Assembly (NCBI RefSeq): GCF_965232925.1
Contig: NZ_CBDDRA010000005.1
Span: forward strand, 1 to 64,000
Direction: 5' to 3'
Length of the DNA stretch: 64,000 nucleotides
Source of the DNA: Tumidithrix helvetica
GTDB taxonomy: Bacteria; Cyanobacteriota; Cyanobacteriia; Pseudanabaenales; Pseudanabaenaceae
The notes below the pieces were generated by a model, which worked only from the letters and a program-made list of their open reading frames with translations, ran no database searches and was not told the origin of the DNA. This document shows positions 8,136-16,907 of this stretch, piece after piece. Within the stretch, counting starts at the first letter, position 1; every line of letters begins with the position of its first letter. The position numbers were made by a program, and so were the translations under genes.

Positions 8136-9197
8136 ATGACACAAGTTCCTCCACCCCCAACGGATAGCGAAAATTCCAGTAATGCCGCTCTTCCTAAAAA
8201 AAAGGGCAAATCCCTACCCCCTAAGCCCATCATCAAGTTTGGTAAGTTTGTGTGGACGACGATGTGGCGGGTGATGATGTCAAATCTTGCCCCACGCGAT
8301 CGCCAAGGAGCCTATATTCGTCCTGCGACTCAGTTTCATCACAGTATTCATATCGATGGTACTTACGAACCTGCCGCAGATCGCTATCACCTCTATGTGG
8401 GCATGAGTTGTCCTTGGGCGCATCGCACCTTGGTAGTGAGAACGCTGAAGGGTTTAGAAGATGCCATCTCCCTCTCGATCGTGTCACCTGCCCCCGAAGA
8501 AGGCGGGTGGATCTTGAACCAGCCCGAACAAGGCTGTCGCACCCTTGCAGAGTTATATGAATTGGCGCAGCCCGGCTACAGCGGTCGCTGTACAGTTCCC
8601 GTGTTATGGGATAAGCAAACTAAGGCGATCGTCAATAACGAAAGCGCTGAGATTATTGTGATGCTCAATGCTGAGCTAAATCAGTTTGCCAAGTATCCCG
8701 ACCTCGATCTCTACCCTCTAGAATTGCGAGAACAGATCGATCGCTTCAACGAAAAGACCTATAACGCTGTCAACAATGGCGTCTATCGCTGCGGCTTTGC
8801 CCAAACGCAGTCTGCCTACGATCTCGCTTGCCGAGAATTATTCACCACCCTCGACGAACTAGACGGGGTTCTGGAATCCAATCGGTATTTATGTGGTGAT
8901 CGCCTGACGTTGGCAGATGTCCGCTTATTCACGACGCTATTTCGTTTTGATATTGCCTACTATGGTTTGTTTAAGTGCAATCAACGCCGAATTCAGGACT
9001 ATCCTTACCTCGGTGCTTACCTGCGCGACCTGTATCAGATCCCTGGTATTGCTGCCACTTGCGACCTTGCAAGCGTGAAGCGCGACTATTACGGCAATCT
9101 CTTTCCGCTCAATCCGGGCGGCATTATTCCCCTTGGTCCCGATGTGACCAATTTACTCGCACCCCACGATCGCGATCGATTGTCGAGCAAAAATTAA
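8136..9197 (+). CDS. Glutathione S-transferase, glutathionyl-hydroquinone reductase type
   Basis: The 353-residue protein belongs to the Xi-class GSTs (ECM4/YqjG-like), which reductively remove glutathione from glutathionyl-hydroquinones. The diagnostic CPWAHR motif has its catalytic Cys at about residue 92, in a thioredoxin-fold N-terminal domain. The helical C-terminal GST domain follows (RLTLADVRLFTTLFRF near residue 260). About 30 Pro/Lys/Ser-rich residues at the front and a tail after the helical domain are probably disordered. ATG at 8136 is the only sensible start. The physiological substrate in cyanobacteria is not evident from the sequence. Confidence 0.88.
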   Translation: MTQVPPPPTDSENSSNAALPKKKGKSLPPKPIIKFGKFVWTTMWRVMMSNLAPRDRQGAYIRPATQFHHSIHIDGTYEPAADRYHLYVGMSCPWAHRTLVVRTLKGLEDAISLSIVSPAPEEGGWILNQPEQGCRTLAELYELAQPGYSGRCTVPVLWDKQTKAIVNNESAEIIVMLNAELNQFAKYPDLDLYPLELREQIDRFNEKTYNAVNNGVYRCGFAQTQSAYDLACRELFTTLDELDGVLESNRYLCGDRLTLADVRLFTTLFRFDIAYYGLFKCNQRRIQDYPYLGAYLRDLYQIPGIAATCDLASVKRDYYGNLFPLNPGGIIPLGPDVTNLLAPHDRDRLSSKN

Positions 9198-9384
9198 GAC
9201 TTACAAGAAGGGGTTGAGCGCTGCCCAGATCTACTGCTGCGATCCCTTAGTTTTGGGAGATAATAAGGGTGAAGGGAGAAAGAGGCAAAACCAAAACACA
9301 ACTTTCGCAACTTTCACTGTGGATTTCAGTCTATATGCCTCAAAACATCCCTCGCGAAGAGTCGCGTGTAGAGAGGTAAAGGTT

Positions 9385-9495
9385 ATGGAAATTTTCCCCG
9401 TTACAAATGGCATTATCTACCTAATCGTTAAGTTTGGCTTCCTCCTTTTAGTATTGCTGCTATGGCTGGCGCTCAACCCTAAACCTGCTGTGTAG
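9385..9495 (+). CDS. 36-residue single-span membrane peptide, unidentified
   Basis: ATG at 9385 follows a GAGAGG ribosome-binding motif at 9371-9376. The peptide starts MEIFPVTNGIIYLIVKFGF, continues with a Leu-rich span and ends NPKPAV, so almost the whole chain is one transmembrane helix with a short polar tail. A longer frame begins at 9214, but the ribosome-binding site favours the short form. Size and shape recall the small subunits of photosystems, cytochrome b6f or NDH-1. I compared it from memory with PsbI, PsbM, PsbT, PsbX, Psb30, PsaI, PsaM, PsaX, PetL, PetM and PetN and found no match. Function is unknown. A GC-rich hairpin follows directly. Confidence 0.6.
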   Translation: MEIFPVTNGIIYLIVKFGFLLLVLLLWLALNPKPAV

Positions 9496-9534
9496 TTAGG
9501 GGTAGGGACATAAAGGGGAATTCCCCGCCCTAAC
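9495..9534. terminator. Nested hairpin downstream of the 36-residue peptide
   Basis: GTTAGGG (9495-9501) pairs with CCCTAAC (9528-9534), enclosing the perfect palindrome GGGGAATTCCCC (9515-9526). There is no run of T, so it is a weak terminator at best; it may be an RNA-stabilising element or a small dispersed repeat. Confidence 0.4.
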
Positions 9535-9600
9535 CCTCCCATTGCAAAAGGATTGGAACTAGATTCTTACAACTTCCTCAATCAAGAAGGGAGGATGGCT

Positions 9601-10188
9601 ATGTGGCATCGAAATAGTCTCTTAAAACTAGTTGGGATAGCCGCGATCGCATTATTAACAGGTGCGATCCTCAGTGGTGATGAGGCGAATAGCGCGGAAA
9701 TTCAGGCGATCGAGTCGTCGCATTTCCCTGTCAACCTTCTGGCAAATGGTCAAACTGCGATCGCGACTTTGGCAGATGGCAACTACCAATTTTGCACGAA
9801 ACCGCAACCGCATGATTGGCGGAATGGGGCAGGGGTATGTTTCAACTTTGCCAAGATTGGCGATCGCTTGGATGGATATTATGGCTATCCGCACTCGGAT
9901 GAGCTGATCTGTCTGCGCGGGAAAGTAGATGGCACAATAGTTACAGGAGAAGCCCTAGCAATATCTTGGGCTGGTAGAGAGTGGACTGTCATTCCTCAAA
10001 CTGCTTTTAAATGGGATGAAGCAGGTCATTTAACCCTCGATCGTGGCAAGATCGTTCGCACGTCTCATGGGGGAATGGGACGTACGGACTGGATCTTGTT
10101 CCGCTATGCAGGATTGGATACCGAGGGATTTTATCAATACAGGAAACCTCTGATGACCTCCCCCTCGCAATTGTGCAACTGGAATTAA
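9601..10188 (+). CDS. Exported protein of unknown function
   Basis: The frame is open from 9553, but ATG at 9601 has a GGAGG motif 6 bases upstream and begins directly with a signal peptide (MWHRNSLLKLVGIAAIALLT..., predicted cleavage near ANSAE). ATG 9595 is an alternative. The mature part of about 165 residues has four cysteines, including one near the C-terminus. It also has segments such as DGNYQFC, GDRLDGYYGYPHSD and RGKVDGTIVTGEA that recur in secreted cyanobacterial proteins with beta-rich, lipocalin-like or META-like folds; this resemblance is weak. No catalytic motif was seen. It lies 39 bp before a membrane-protein gene, so the two may be cotranscribed. Confidence 0.65.
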   Translation: MWHRNSLLKLVGIAAIALLTGAILSGDEANSAEIQAIESSHFPVNLLANGQTAIATLADGNYQFCTKPQPHDWRNGAGVCFNFAKIGDRLDGYYGYPHSDELICLRGKVDGTIVTGEALAISWAGREWTVIPQTAFKWDEAGHLTLDRGKIVRTSHGGMGRTDWILFRYAGLDTEGFYQYRKPLMTSPSQLCNWN

Positions 10189-10226
10189 AACTTGGAATTC
10201 AAACTTTAGAAGGAGCGTAAAGCATC

Positions 10227-10679
10227 ATGGCAATCAAATCTCAAGAGAAAATAATTAACCTCTGGATTGTGTTCTTGTTGGGTCTGCTGTTTCACACGGA
10301 CTTGGGCTTAATGCCTCTGTTTCATGGGTTAGGTGTGGCAAATTCCCATTCTCAAACATTGGCAGAAATCGATCCGATCCTGTGGTTGATGCTAGGCTTT
10401 TTTGTGCTGCCCATGGCTGCCATTATTGGAACTTCGCTTATGGAATCAAGGCGTTATCGATGGGTTCATTTTGGCTTAACTGTGGTTTACTCCCTACTAA
10501 ATTTCTCCCATCTTGTCGCTGATTTGATGGTTCAACCGATTATTTGGTATCAGATTGCACTAATGGCAATTTTGTTCGCGATCGGGCTTTTACTCAACTT
10601 GGTTTCATTTCAATGGATTAAAGAATGGGGTCGTAAGATGCATCTTAGAGAGCGAGAAATTCTCTACAATTCAGATTAG
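10227..10679 (+). CDS. Four-span integral membrane protein, unknown function
   Basis: A 150-residue protein with an AAGGAG ribosome-binding motif before ATG 10227. Hydrophobic spans lie at about residues 10-30, 50-68, 80-102 and 105-127, with short polar loops and a basic, charged C-terminus (WIKEWGRKMHLRERE) that should be cytoplasmic by the positive-inside rule. No cofactor ligands or transporter signatures were recognised. The gene follows a secreted-protein gene on the same strand and converges with the Ser/Thr kinase gene to its right. Confidence 0.65.
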   Translation: MAIKSQEKIINLWIVFLLGLLFHTDLGLMPLFHGLGVANSHSQTLAEIDPILWLMLGFFVLPMAAIIGTSLMESRRYRWVHFGLTVVYSLLNFSHLVADLMVQPIIWYQIALMAILFAIGLLLNLVSFQWIKEWGRKMHLREREILYNSD

Positions 10680-10755
10680 CGCCATGAAATTACTTAACGC
10701 CAATTTGAGATCGAAAAACAGACATGGCTGCGATCGCTGTCTCAATCCCGTAAGC

Positions 10756-12261
10756 TCACAGAAATGAATAGAGAAGCTGAAAGATCAACCGAAACAGTGC
10801 CATACAGGTAACTGTGGCAAATCCTGAGATCGCGCTCATCAGCGCCATATTTTCTAAGCTAGGAAGACTCTGTAACTGAGGTAGCTTGGTAAAAAAGTGC
10901 AAACCGACCACAACCAAGACAGTTCCGACATCCACAAAAATTAGGAGGTCTTTATTATCTAAAATTTGACTGATGCGCAACCAGAGAATTGACAGCATCA
11001 CCCCCCCTAAAATTAACAGACTTGGCTGCATCCCGATTTGGGCAAAGCCCACATAATACGCTACTAGCCCTAAAAGCATCCCCTCAAACCCAATCAAGAA
11101 TGCGGCAAACAACTGGTTTCCTAAAGGAGCTGACAGCACCCAAGGGGTGGCTGAGGGACTTGCTGGAACTTGACGCGCGGCTGGCACAGGCGGGGGAGAA
11201 GTTCCAGCAACCCGACGCGAGGCAGGTGCAGGAGGAGGCGTAACCGCCGCAGGAGGGGGAGCAGAAACAGGAACCTGCGAAGGGGCGGAAATAGAAGTTT
11301 GGGAGGGTTGAGCGAGAGTTTGAGATGTGGGGGTATAGATTTGCTTGAGGGCATCTAAAACATCCTTGGCAGATTCAAAGCGCAAATTTGGCGCAGTTTC
11401 TAGCATTCGATCTAGTAATCTGACCAAATCGGGATTAACCGCGATCGCGCTGTGCCAATTCCATTTATTTGTATTTACATCAAAAAGATCGTCAGGTTCC
11501 TTACCCGTTAGCAAATACAGACAAGTGACGGCAAAGGCATAAAGATCGCTAGAAGGAAAGACTTTATCGCCGCGCATCTGCTCGGGTGCGCCATACCCCG
11601 GTGTGAAAATCCCTGTAGATTTTTGTCCTGCGGCAGCGGCAGTTACTTGCTTAACTGCCCCAAAGTCTAAGAGAAAATAGGTTTGATCGGCTTTGCGAAT
11701 CATGATATTCGATGGCTTAATGTCGCGATGAATCGAGCCATTCTCATGCACGAACTGCAAAACAGGCAGCAAACTATTCATAATTTCTACAACATCGGCT
11801 TCAGAGATCGCACCATGCTGTTCGACTAATTGCTCGAGCGTAAAGCCGTCAATAAATTCTTGGACGAGATAAAAGAAATTGTCCTTGCCAGCTTGGACTT
11901 CAAAAAAGGCAAGTAAATCTGGAATTTGGGGATGTGTACCCAAACGTTCGAGGACTTCTCCTTCGCGATCGAACATTTGCTTGGCAATTTCCAGTTGCTG
12001 CCCAGTTAGCCCCAGTGGCATTAGTTGCTTGACCACGCAACGTCTCATGGCGGGAGTGTAGCGATCGCGTGCCGTATAGGCTGCGCCAAAGCCCCCTCTT
12101 GCCAAAGGTTTTTCGGTGAGATAGCGACCTGCTAAAAACAGCGGCATCCCACAAGTCACGCAAAATTTTTGACTAATGGTTTTGATCGTGCCACCCGTAT
12201 CCAAGTCTGGACATGCATTGACTGGCTTTGGGCAATTGGGGCGAGTGCAGTAGATATCCAC
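10756..12261 (-). CDS. 4-Cys-type serine/threonine protein kinase with membrane anchor
   Basis: A 501-residue Hanks-type kinase. The N-terminus carries a small cysteine-rich module (Cys5, 10, 17, 34, 37), as in cyanobacterial SpkB-like 4-Cys kinases; it may bind metal or sense redox. The kinase domain runs from about 46 to 310, with a glycine loop at ARGGFGAAYTA, Lys78, catalytic HRDIKPSN at 178-185, DFG at 199-201 and APEQ at 225-228, so it should be active. A Pro/Ala-rich linker (about 320-375) leads to three or four hydrophobic spans at 380-500, placing the kinase on the cytoplasmic side of a membrane. Targets are unknown. It starts at ATG 12261. Confidence 0.92.
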   Translation of the reverse strand: MDIYCTRPNCPKPVNACPDLDTGGTIKTISQKFCVTCGMPLFLAGRYLTEKPLARGGFGAAYTARDRYTPAMRRCVVKQLMPLGLTGQQLEIAKQMFDREGEVLERLGTHPQIPDLLAFFEVQAGKDNFFYLVQEFIDGFTLEQLVEQHGAISEADVVEIMNSLLPVLQFVHENGSIHRDIKPSNIMIRKADQTYFLLDFGAVKQVTAAAAGQKSTGIFTPGYGAPEQMRGDKVFPSSDLYAFAVTCLYLLTGKEPDDLFDVNTNKWNWHSAIAVNPDLVRLLDRMLETAPNLRFESAKDVLDALKQIYTPTSQTLAQPSQTSISAPSQVPVSAPPPAAVTPPPAPASRRVAGTSPPPVPAARQVPASPSATPWVLSAPLGNQLFAAFLIGFEGMLLGLVAYYVGFAQIGMQPSLLILGGVMLSILWLRISQILDNKDLLIFVDVGTVLVVVGLHFFTKLPQLQSLPSLENMALMSAISGFATVTCMALFRLIFQLLYSFL

Positions 12262-12292
12262 TGTTTATGAGGAGATAGTGATAGAGATCCGA

Positions 12293-12436
12293 TTATACAG
12301 GGGCTTTGGGCAGCAGTTCGTTATCTACGATCGGCATAAACACTGAACCTCGATCGCCGATTGCCAAATTGTCGCGTTCCTTAACTTGAGAAAACCGAAG
12401 AAATACCTGTAGTCCGCAGCTAATTCTAAGGCGATG
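12293..12436 (-). other. Short open minus-strand frame without ATG start, possible gene remnant
   Basis: A 47-codon frame ends with TAA at 12293, 31 bp upstream of the kinase start. It contains protein-like sequence (FLRFSQVKERDNLAIGDRG then SVFMPIVDNELLPKAPV) but no ATG before an in-frame TAG at 12437. TTG near 12367 is the only plausible start and would give about 24 residues. The order of residues looks like a real C-terminus, so it may be the 3' remnant of a deleted gene or a small non-ATG gene. I could not identify a family. Confidence 0.25.
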
Positions 12437-12550
12437 CTAGGATACGGAAATCTCCGATCCCTGAGTTTACTACTGACCTGATGGAAAGATACAGGCGATC
12501 GCAGGACTTAGCAACCAATATTACGATCTTAAATTTAAACGTTTTATAGC

Positions 12551-13078
12551 ATGAATCGCTTACACCATCGCCAAATTTCGCTCTGGACAATTTTTTTGCC
12601 AATCTTTTTAGCGATCGCCATTTTATCGTTCTCGCAACTGATCCCCCAATGGCAGGTCTCGGCATGGGCAAAACCCCTATCGTTTAGTCATGGGGCGTTA
12701 AAAGGGCGAGACTTCTCGGGGCAAGAACTGGCGGGCTCTGGTTTTGCGAATGCCAATATGGAAAGTGCAAACTTTACCAATGCTGATGTGCGAGGCGCCA
12801 TCTTTAGTGCATCGATTTTACGCAATGCCAACTTGCATGGGGCAGATTTTACGGGTGGGATGCTCGATCAAACTGATTTTGCCAAAGCCGATCTGAGCGA
12901 TGCCATTTTGGTCGATACGATTTTGTTACGCAGTACCTTCGATTTCGTCAATATTACAGGGGCTGACTTTAGCGAGGCTATTCTCGATGGCGCTCAGATT
13001 AAGTGGTTGTGTACCAAAGCCAAGGGCGTCAATTCTAAGACAGGGGTGAGTACCCGTGAATCGCTAGGATGTGATTAA
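12551..13078 (+). CDS. Pentapeptide-repeat protein, exported
   Basis: The 175-residue product starts with a signal peptide or membrane anchor (hydrophobic residues at about 12-28, then a likely cleavage near SAWAKP). It continues with pentapeptide repeats of the A(D/N)LXX type (residues about 60-150: ANMESANFTNADVRGAIFSA and similar), which fold as a right-handed quadrilateral beta-helix. The C-terminus contains a Trp-Leu-Cys motif also seen in other cyanobacterial lumenal pentapeptide proteins, where two cysteines can form a disulfide. It is probably in the thylakoid lumen or periplasm; molecular role unknown. A good hairpin terminator lies right after the stop. Confidence 0.85.
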   Translation: MNRLHHRQISLWTIFLPIFLAIAILSFSQLIPQWQVSAWAKPLSFSHGALKGRDFSGQELAGSGFANANMESANFTNADVRGAIFSASILRNANLHGADFTGGMLDQTDFAKADLSDAILVDTILLRSTFDFVNITGADFSEAILDGAQIKWLCTKAKGVNSKTGVSTRESLGCD

Positions 13079-13081
13079 ACA

Positions 13082-13111
13082 AAAGCAGGGGCAATAAATT
13101 GCCCTGCTTTT
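13082..13111. terminator. Bidirectional hairpin terminator
   Basis: AAAGCAGGGGCAA pairs with TTGCCCTGCTTT around a short TAAA loop, with one bulged G and flanking A and T tracts. It sits between the convergent pentapeptide gene and mraY and could end both transcripts. Confidence 0.75.
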
Positions 13112-13135
13112 AAGGATTGCTATGGTAGTGAAAAT

Positions 13136-14236
13136 CTAGAGAAATTTCAGCATCAACGCAAAGATTACTAGCATGACACCAACGATATAAAAAGCTCTGA
13201 CAACATGGATTTCATGCCAGCCGCTTAACTCTAGATGGTGGTGAAAAGGAGCCATTTTGAATAGACGCTGACCCACACCCGTTGAGCGTTTGGTTGCCTT
13301 AAAATAAGAGACTTGGGCAATCACAGAGATGGACTCCCAGACAAAAATTGCCCCGACGATCAGCAAGCCCCACAACATATTGCCCAGTAGAGCTACAGCA
13401 GCAAGTGCTCCACCTAGAGCTAGCGAACCCGTGTCCCCCATAAACACACTGGCAGGATTGCGGTTAAACCACAGAAAGCCCAAATAACTGCCGCTCATGC
13501 AAGCACTAAAGATAGCGAGTTGAGGCTGCTCGGGGAAAAGTAACATTGCCATACCGAGAAGTGCGATCGCACCCGTACCACCCGCTAGACCATCCAACCC
13601 ATCGGTTAAGTTTGTGGCATTTGTAGTGCCCATGATCACAAAGATCGCTAGGGGGCAAAAGAGAATACCAAGGGGTAAAACTAACTGAAGCGGTAGGTGA
13701 ACCGAGCTAAACGATTGCCAATCTTGGGTCAAACCCATCCAAGTACAAAAAGCGATCGCGCAGATAGCCTGTAAAGCCAGCTTAGTTTTTGGAGAAATCC
13801 CTTTATTCGAGTGGCGGCGAAGGATTTGCCAGTCATCTAACCACCCAACTAGTCCGAATGCGAGGGTGAGAATACAACAGGCCGCAACTCGCGGCTCAAA
13901 ACCAGAAAAAACTAGGGCAGCAGCGATCCCAACTGGAATGATAAAAATCCCACCCATCGTTGGTGTGCCTGCTTTTTTTAGGTGTGCTTGAGGTCCATCC
14001 TCTCGCACAATTTGTCCTGTCTTTAACTGACGTAAGATAGGAACGGCTACACTACCGAGTGCAATTACACCCAAAACACAAACAAACAGAGGAATCAGCA
14101 AACTGTAGGTCAGATTCACATTTAAGGAAATGTCTATACCTAAAACTAGCAAGATGATGCTCAGTGCCAAACTTAAAGAAACATTCTGACCTGAAGGAAG
14201 CCTACGCTTTCTTATCCGCAATCCTGTATCAACCAT
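13136..14236 (-). CDS. mraY: Phospho-N-acetylmuramoyl-pentapeptide transferase
   Basis: MraY transfers phospho-MurNAc-pentapeptide from UDP to undecaprenyl phosphate, making lipid I in the inner membrane, the first membrane step of peptidoglycan synthesis. The 366-residue protein has about ten hydrophobic spans. It carries the family motifs: LDDWQILRRHSNKG (magnesium-binding Asp pair), NATNLTDGLDGLAGG (catalytic Asn/Asp), FMGDTGSLALGG, and the uridine-binding HHHLELSGW. The basic N-terminal extension is a little longer than in E. coli. It stands alone here, outside any division and cell wall cluster, as is usual in cyanobacteria. Assignment is secure. Confidence 0.96.
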   Translation of the reverse strand: MVDTGLRIRKRRLPSGQNVSLSLALSIILLVLGIDISLNVNLTYSLLIPLFVCVLGVIALGSVAVPILRQLKTGQIVREDGPQAHLKKAGTPTMGGIFIIPVGIAAALVFSGFEPRVAACCILTLAFGLVGWLDDWQILRRHSNKGISPKTKLALQAICAIAFCTWMGLTQDWQSFSSVHLPLQLVLPLGILFCPLAIFVIMGTTNATNLTDGLDGLAGGTGAIALLGMAMLLFPEQPQLAIFSACMSGSYLGFLWFNRNPASVFMGDTGSLALGGALAAVALLGNMLWGLLIVGAIFVWESISVIAQVSYFKATKRSTGVGQRLFKMAPFHHHLELSGWHEIHVVRAFYIVGVMLVIFALMLKFL

Positions 14237-14533
14237 TTCCTCACACCAACTTCACGTCAAATTTAGACAGATGCACACCACAATCTGAACCTTCTAAGCG
14301 TGCAAAGCGACAGTACTATACTACGAGTGCGACACTCTGAATACTTTACCGAGCCGCAGAGCTTACCTTTTAAGATGATTTAAGATTGCCCAGAATATAT
14401 GACCTTAATATCAGAAACTCCTAGGGTTTGTCTACATAAAAAAAACTGTTTCTCAGAATTTTTGAGCATCTCCACCTAAAGGAGTAAAGATCGAAACCAA
14501 AGAAGCTTCAACCATTACAGAAAATTAAACATC

Positions 14534-15904
14534 ATGGCTCCAGTAGCCGCTAACATTCAAAGCCTTAACGCCCGTCAGCTTACCCTTACCGCCCTGCGTC
14601 TAATTCAAAGACGAGGCGTATATGCTGATGTTGCACTGAATCAGGTCTTACAACCATTAACCGACAAGGAAACGCATCAGGTTTCTGCCAGCGATCGCCG
14701 TTTAACCACAGAACTAGTTTATGGCATTACCCGTCGCCAACGCACACTTGATTCGATAATTTTGCAATTTACCCGCAAACCTAACGCCAAACTCAATCCC
14801 GATCTGCGATCGATCTTGCAGATTGGAATTTATCAGATTTGTTTCTTAGCGCAAGTCCCCGCATCGGCTGCTGTGAATACTAGTGTTGATTTGGCAAAAC
14901 ACAACAAATTAGCGGGTTTGGCAGGTTTTGTGAATGGGGTTTTACGTGCCGTGGCGATCGCCCAAACCGAACAGTCCCTATGGCAAAATCTTCCCGATCT
15001 AGGCAGTAAATATAGTTTTCCAGATTGGCTGGTTTCCCTATGGATAGAAGAATTTGGGACACTTGAAACCGAGCAGTTATGCGACTGGTTCAATCAGTCC
15101 CCCCATATCGATCTGCGGGTTAATGGTCTGGTTGCAAATATTGACATGGTTTTGACTGCTTTTGCTGATGCGGGGATCGCTGCCTCTGCACTGGCTCATA
15201 TTCCCAATGCCCTTCGACTAGAACAGGGATCGGGAGAGATCTCACAGTTACCCGGATTTAAGCAAGGGTGGTGGACTGTACAGGATGCCAGCGCCCAATT
15301 AGCTGCCCTTCTACTCGATCCTCAGCCCGATGATGTCGTGATTGATGCCTGTGCTGCCCCAGGAGGGAAAACCACGCACCTTGCCGAACTCATGGGCGAT
15401 CGCGGCAAGATCTATGCCCTAGACCGTTCGGCAAATCGGCTTAAGCGTCTGAAGGAAAATTGCGATCGCCTCCAACTTAAAAGCATTGAAACCTTGGTAG
15501 GAGATAGTCGGGAATTTCCCCAGTTTTGCGATCGCGCCGATCGGGTTTTGTTAGATGTTCCCTGTTCGGGATTGGGGACATTGCACCGTCATGCCGATGC
15601 CCGCTGGCGACAAACTGCCGAGGAACCCTACAAGTTGGCACAGCTACAGCTAGAAATTCTCGAACAGGCGGCACAATGGCTAAAACGGGGTGGCACCTTG
15701 GTCTATTGCACCTGCACGTTGCATCCTGCTGAAAATGAGGCTGTAATTAGCCAATTTTTATCCACCCATCCCGACTGGCAGATCGCGGTACCTCAGCCTC
15801 CTAGTCCCTTAACCAATTTTCTGACCCCAGAGAACTGGATCAGAGTCTTGCCCCATCAGCAAAATATGGATGGGTTTTTTATGGCAAAACTTCAGCATTT
15901 ATAA
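14534..15904 (+). CDS. rsmB: 16S rRNA (cytosine-967 C5) methyltransferase
   Basis: The 456-residue protein has an N-terminal NusB-like RNA-binding domain (about 10-150) fused to a Rossmann-fold SAM-dependent methyltransferase. The SAM motif DACAAPGGKTTHLAEL is at about 271-286. The two cysteines used by m5C methyltransferases are present, one in LDVPCSGLG (about 344) and one in the YCTCTL motif (about 392-394). NusB fusion distinguishes RsmB from RsmF/NOL1-type enzymes. The first base changed would be C967 of 16S rRNA by E. coli numbering. It starts at ATG 14534 in a 297-bp divergent spacer shared with mraY. Confidence 0.93.
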   Translation: MAPVAANIQSLNARQLTLTALRLIQRRGVYADVALNQVLQPLTDKETHQVSASDRRLTTELVYGITRRQRTLDSIILQFTRKPNAKLNPDLRSILQIGIYQICFLAQVPASAAVNTSVDLAKHNKLAGLAGFVNGVLRAVAIAQTEQSLWQNLPDLGSKYSFPDWLVSLWIEEFGTLETEQLCDWFNQSPHIDLRVNGLVANIDMVLTAFADAGIAASALAHIPNALRLEQGSGEISQLPGFKQGWWTVQDASAQLAALLLDPQPDDVVIDACAAPGGKTTHLAELMGDRGKIYALDRSANRLKRLKENCDRLQLKSIETLVGDSREFPQFCDRADRVLLDVPCSGLGTLHRHADARWRQTAEEPYKLAQLQLEILEQAAQWLKRGGTLVYCTCTLHPAENEAVISQFLSTHPDWQIAVPQPPSPLTNFLTPENWIRVLPHQQNMDGFFMAKLQHL

Positions 15905-16106
15905 AATTGTGGATTTACCTTTTAACCGCTAAAACACACTTATTAAGTTGTTGTCTTTGCTTGTATCAACTTGTAAACATAATGTGGTAACAATATAAAT
16001 AGTTTGGGTAACGTCGTTGTATCGATCGAACTAATTAATTAAGTAAGTTCCCCCATAGATTTTTTCCTCCCCATCAACCAATAAACCTCGCTAACAGGTG
16101 AATCCT

Positions 16107-16760
16107 ATGAAGCTAAGAATTCTGAGTGCTGCGCTATTTCTAGCCACTGGTACAGCTATCAGTGCGATCGTGCCAACGCAGGCAAAAGCCCAAAGTGCCG
16201 AACATCTCAAGGTGTTGTTAGAAAGCCGTGAATGTCAACGTTGCGAACTGAGCGGCATCAATGCTAGTGGTGCTAATCTCAGAGGTGCTGTGATCGATGG
16301 CGCTGATTTTAGACGCAGCATCTTGACTGGTATCAACCTATCTTTTAGCACCATATACTACGGCGACTTTAGAAGTGCCGACCTGAGTAGTGCCGATCTG
16401 AGACATTCTTTTCTAATTAATGGGGATTTGATCGGAACCAATCTCGCTGGAACTAATGCTCGCAACAGCCGTTGGAAGAATGCTGACTTGACGGATGCAA
16501 ACCTTAAAGATTCCAACCTAATTGATATTGAGTTAGTTGGAGCCAAGTTAAATGGGGCTGACTTGAGAAATGCTTCTATGCGTTATGCCAGTTTATATCG
16601 AGCTGACCTCAGAGGTGCAAACCTCAAAGGTGCCGATCTCTATCGTGCTGACTTGACCGAAGCCGATTTGAGTGGAGTCGATCTGAGCCAAACCAATCTC
16701 TGCCGCGCCACGATGCCCGATGGTACAACCTCCATGCAAGGCTGCCTCATTCCTAGATAG
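16107..16760 (+). CDS. Pentapeptide-repeat protein, exported
   Basis: GTG at 16098 is in frame, but ATG at 16107 starts a clean signal peptide (MKLRILSAALFLATGTAIS, cleavage near AKA-QS) and has AGGTG upstream. The mature 190 residues are nearly all pentapeptide repeats (GANLRGAVIDGADFRRSI and onward), about 25 coils of five, preceded by a short head with a CQRC motif and ended by a cysteine-containing cap (LCRATMPDGT...GCLIP). The CxxC head and terminal cysteines suggest disulfides, in keeping with an oxidising compartment. Function is unknown. It is distinct from the pentapeptide gene at 12.5 kb, sharing only the repeat type. Confidence 0.87.
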   Translation: MKLRILSAALFLATGTAISAIVPTQAKAQSAEHLKVLLESRECQRCELSGINASGANLRGAVIDGADFRRSILTGINLSFSTIYYGDFRSADLSSADLRHSFLINGDLIGTNLAGTNARNSRWKNADLTDANLKDSNLIDIELVGAKLNGADLRNASMRYASLYRADLRGANLKGADLYRADLTEADLSGVDLSQTNLCRATMPDGTTSMQGCLIPR

Positions 16761-16780
16761 TTCATTCATTCGTAGTTTAG

Positions 16781-16816
16781 AAAGCTTGGTTCATTCCCAT
16801 TAACCAAGCTTTTTCT
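16781..16816 (+). terminator. Intrinsic terminator after the pentapeptide gene
   Basis: AAAGCTTGGTT (16781-16791) pairs perfectly with AACCAAGCTTT (16802-16812) around a 10-base loop, and the stem runs into TTTC. It lies about 20 bp after the stop codon. Confidence 0.85.
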
Positions 16817-16907
16817 TGTATTTATATAAACGAGAGGGCTAGGGTTTTGATATTCTCTAATCAATAGAAAATCTCCTAACACTATTGAAGACTTGGCGGA
16901 GATAGAA

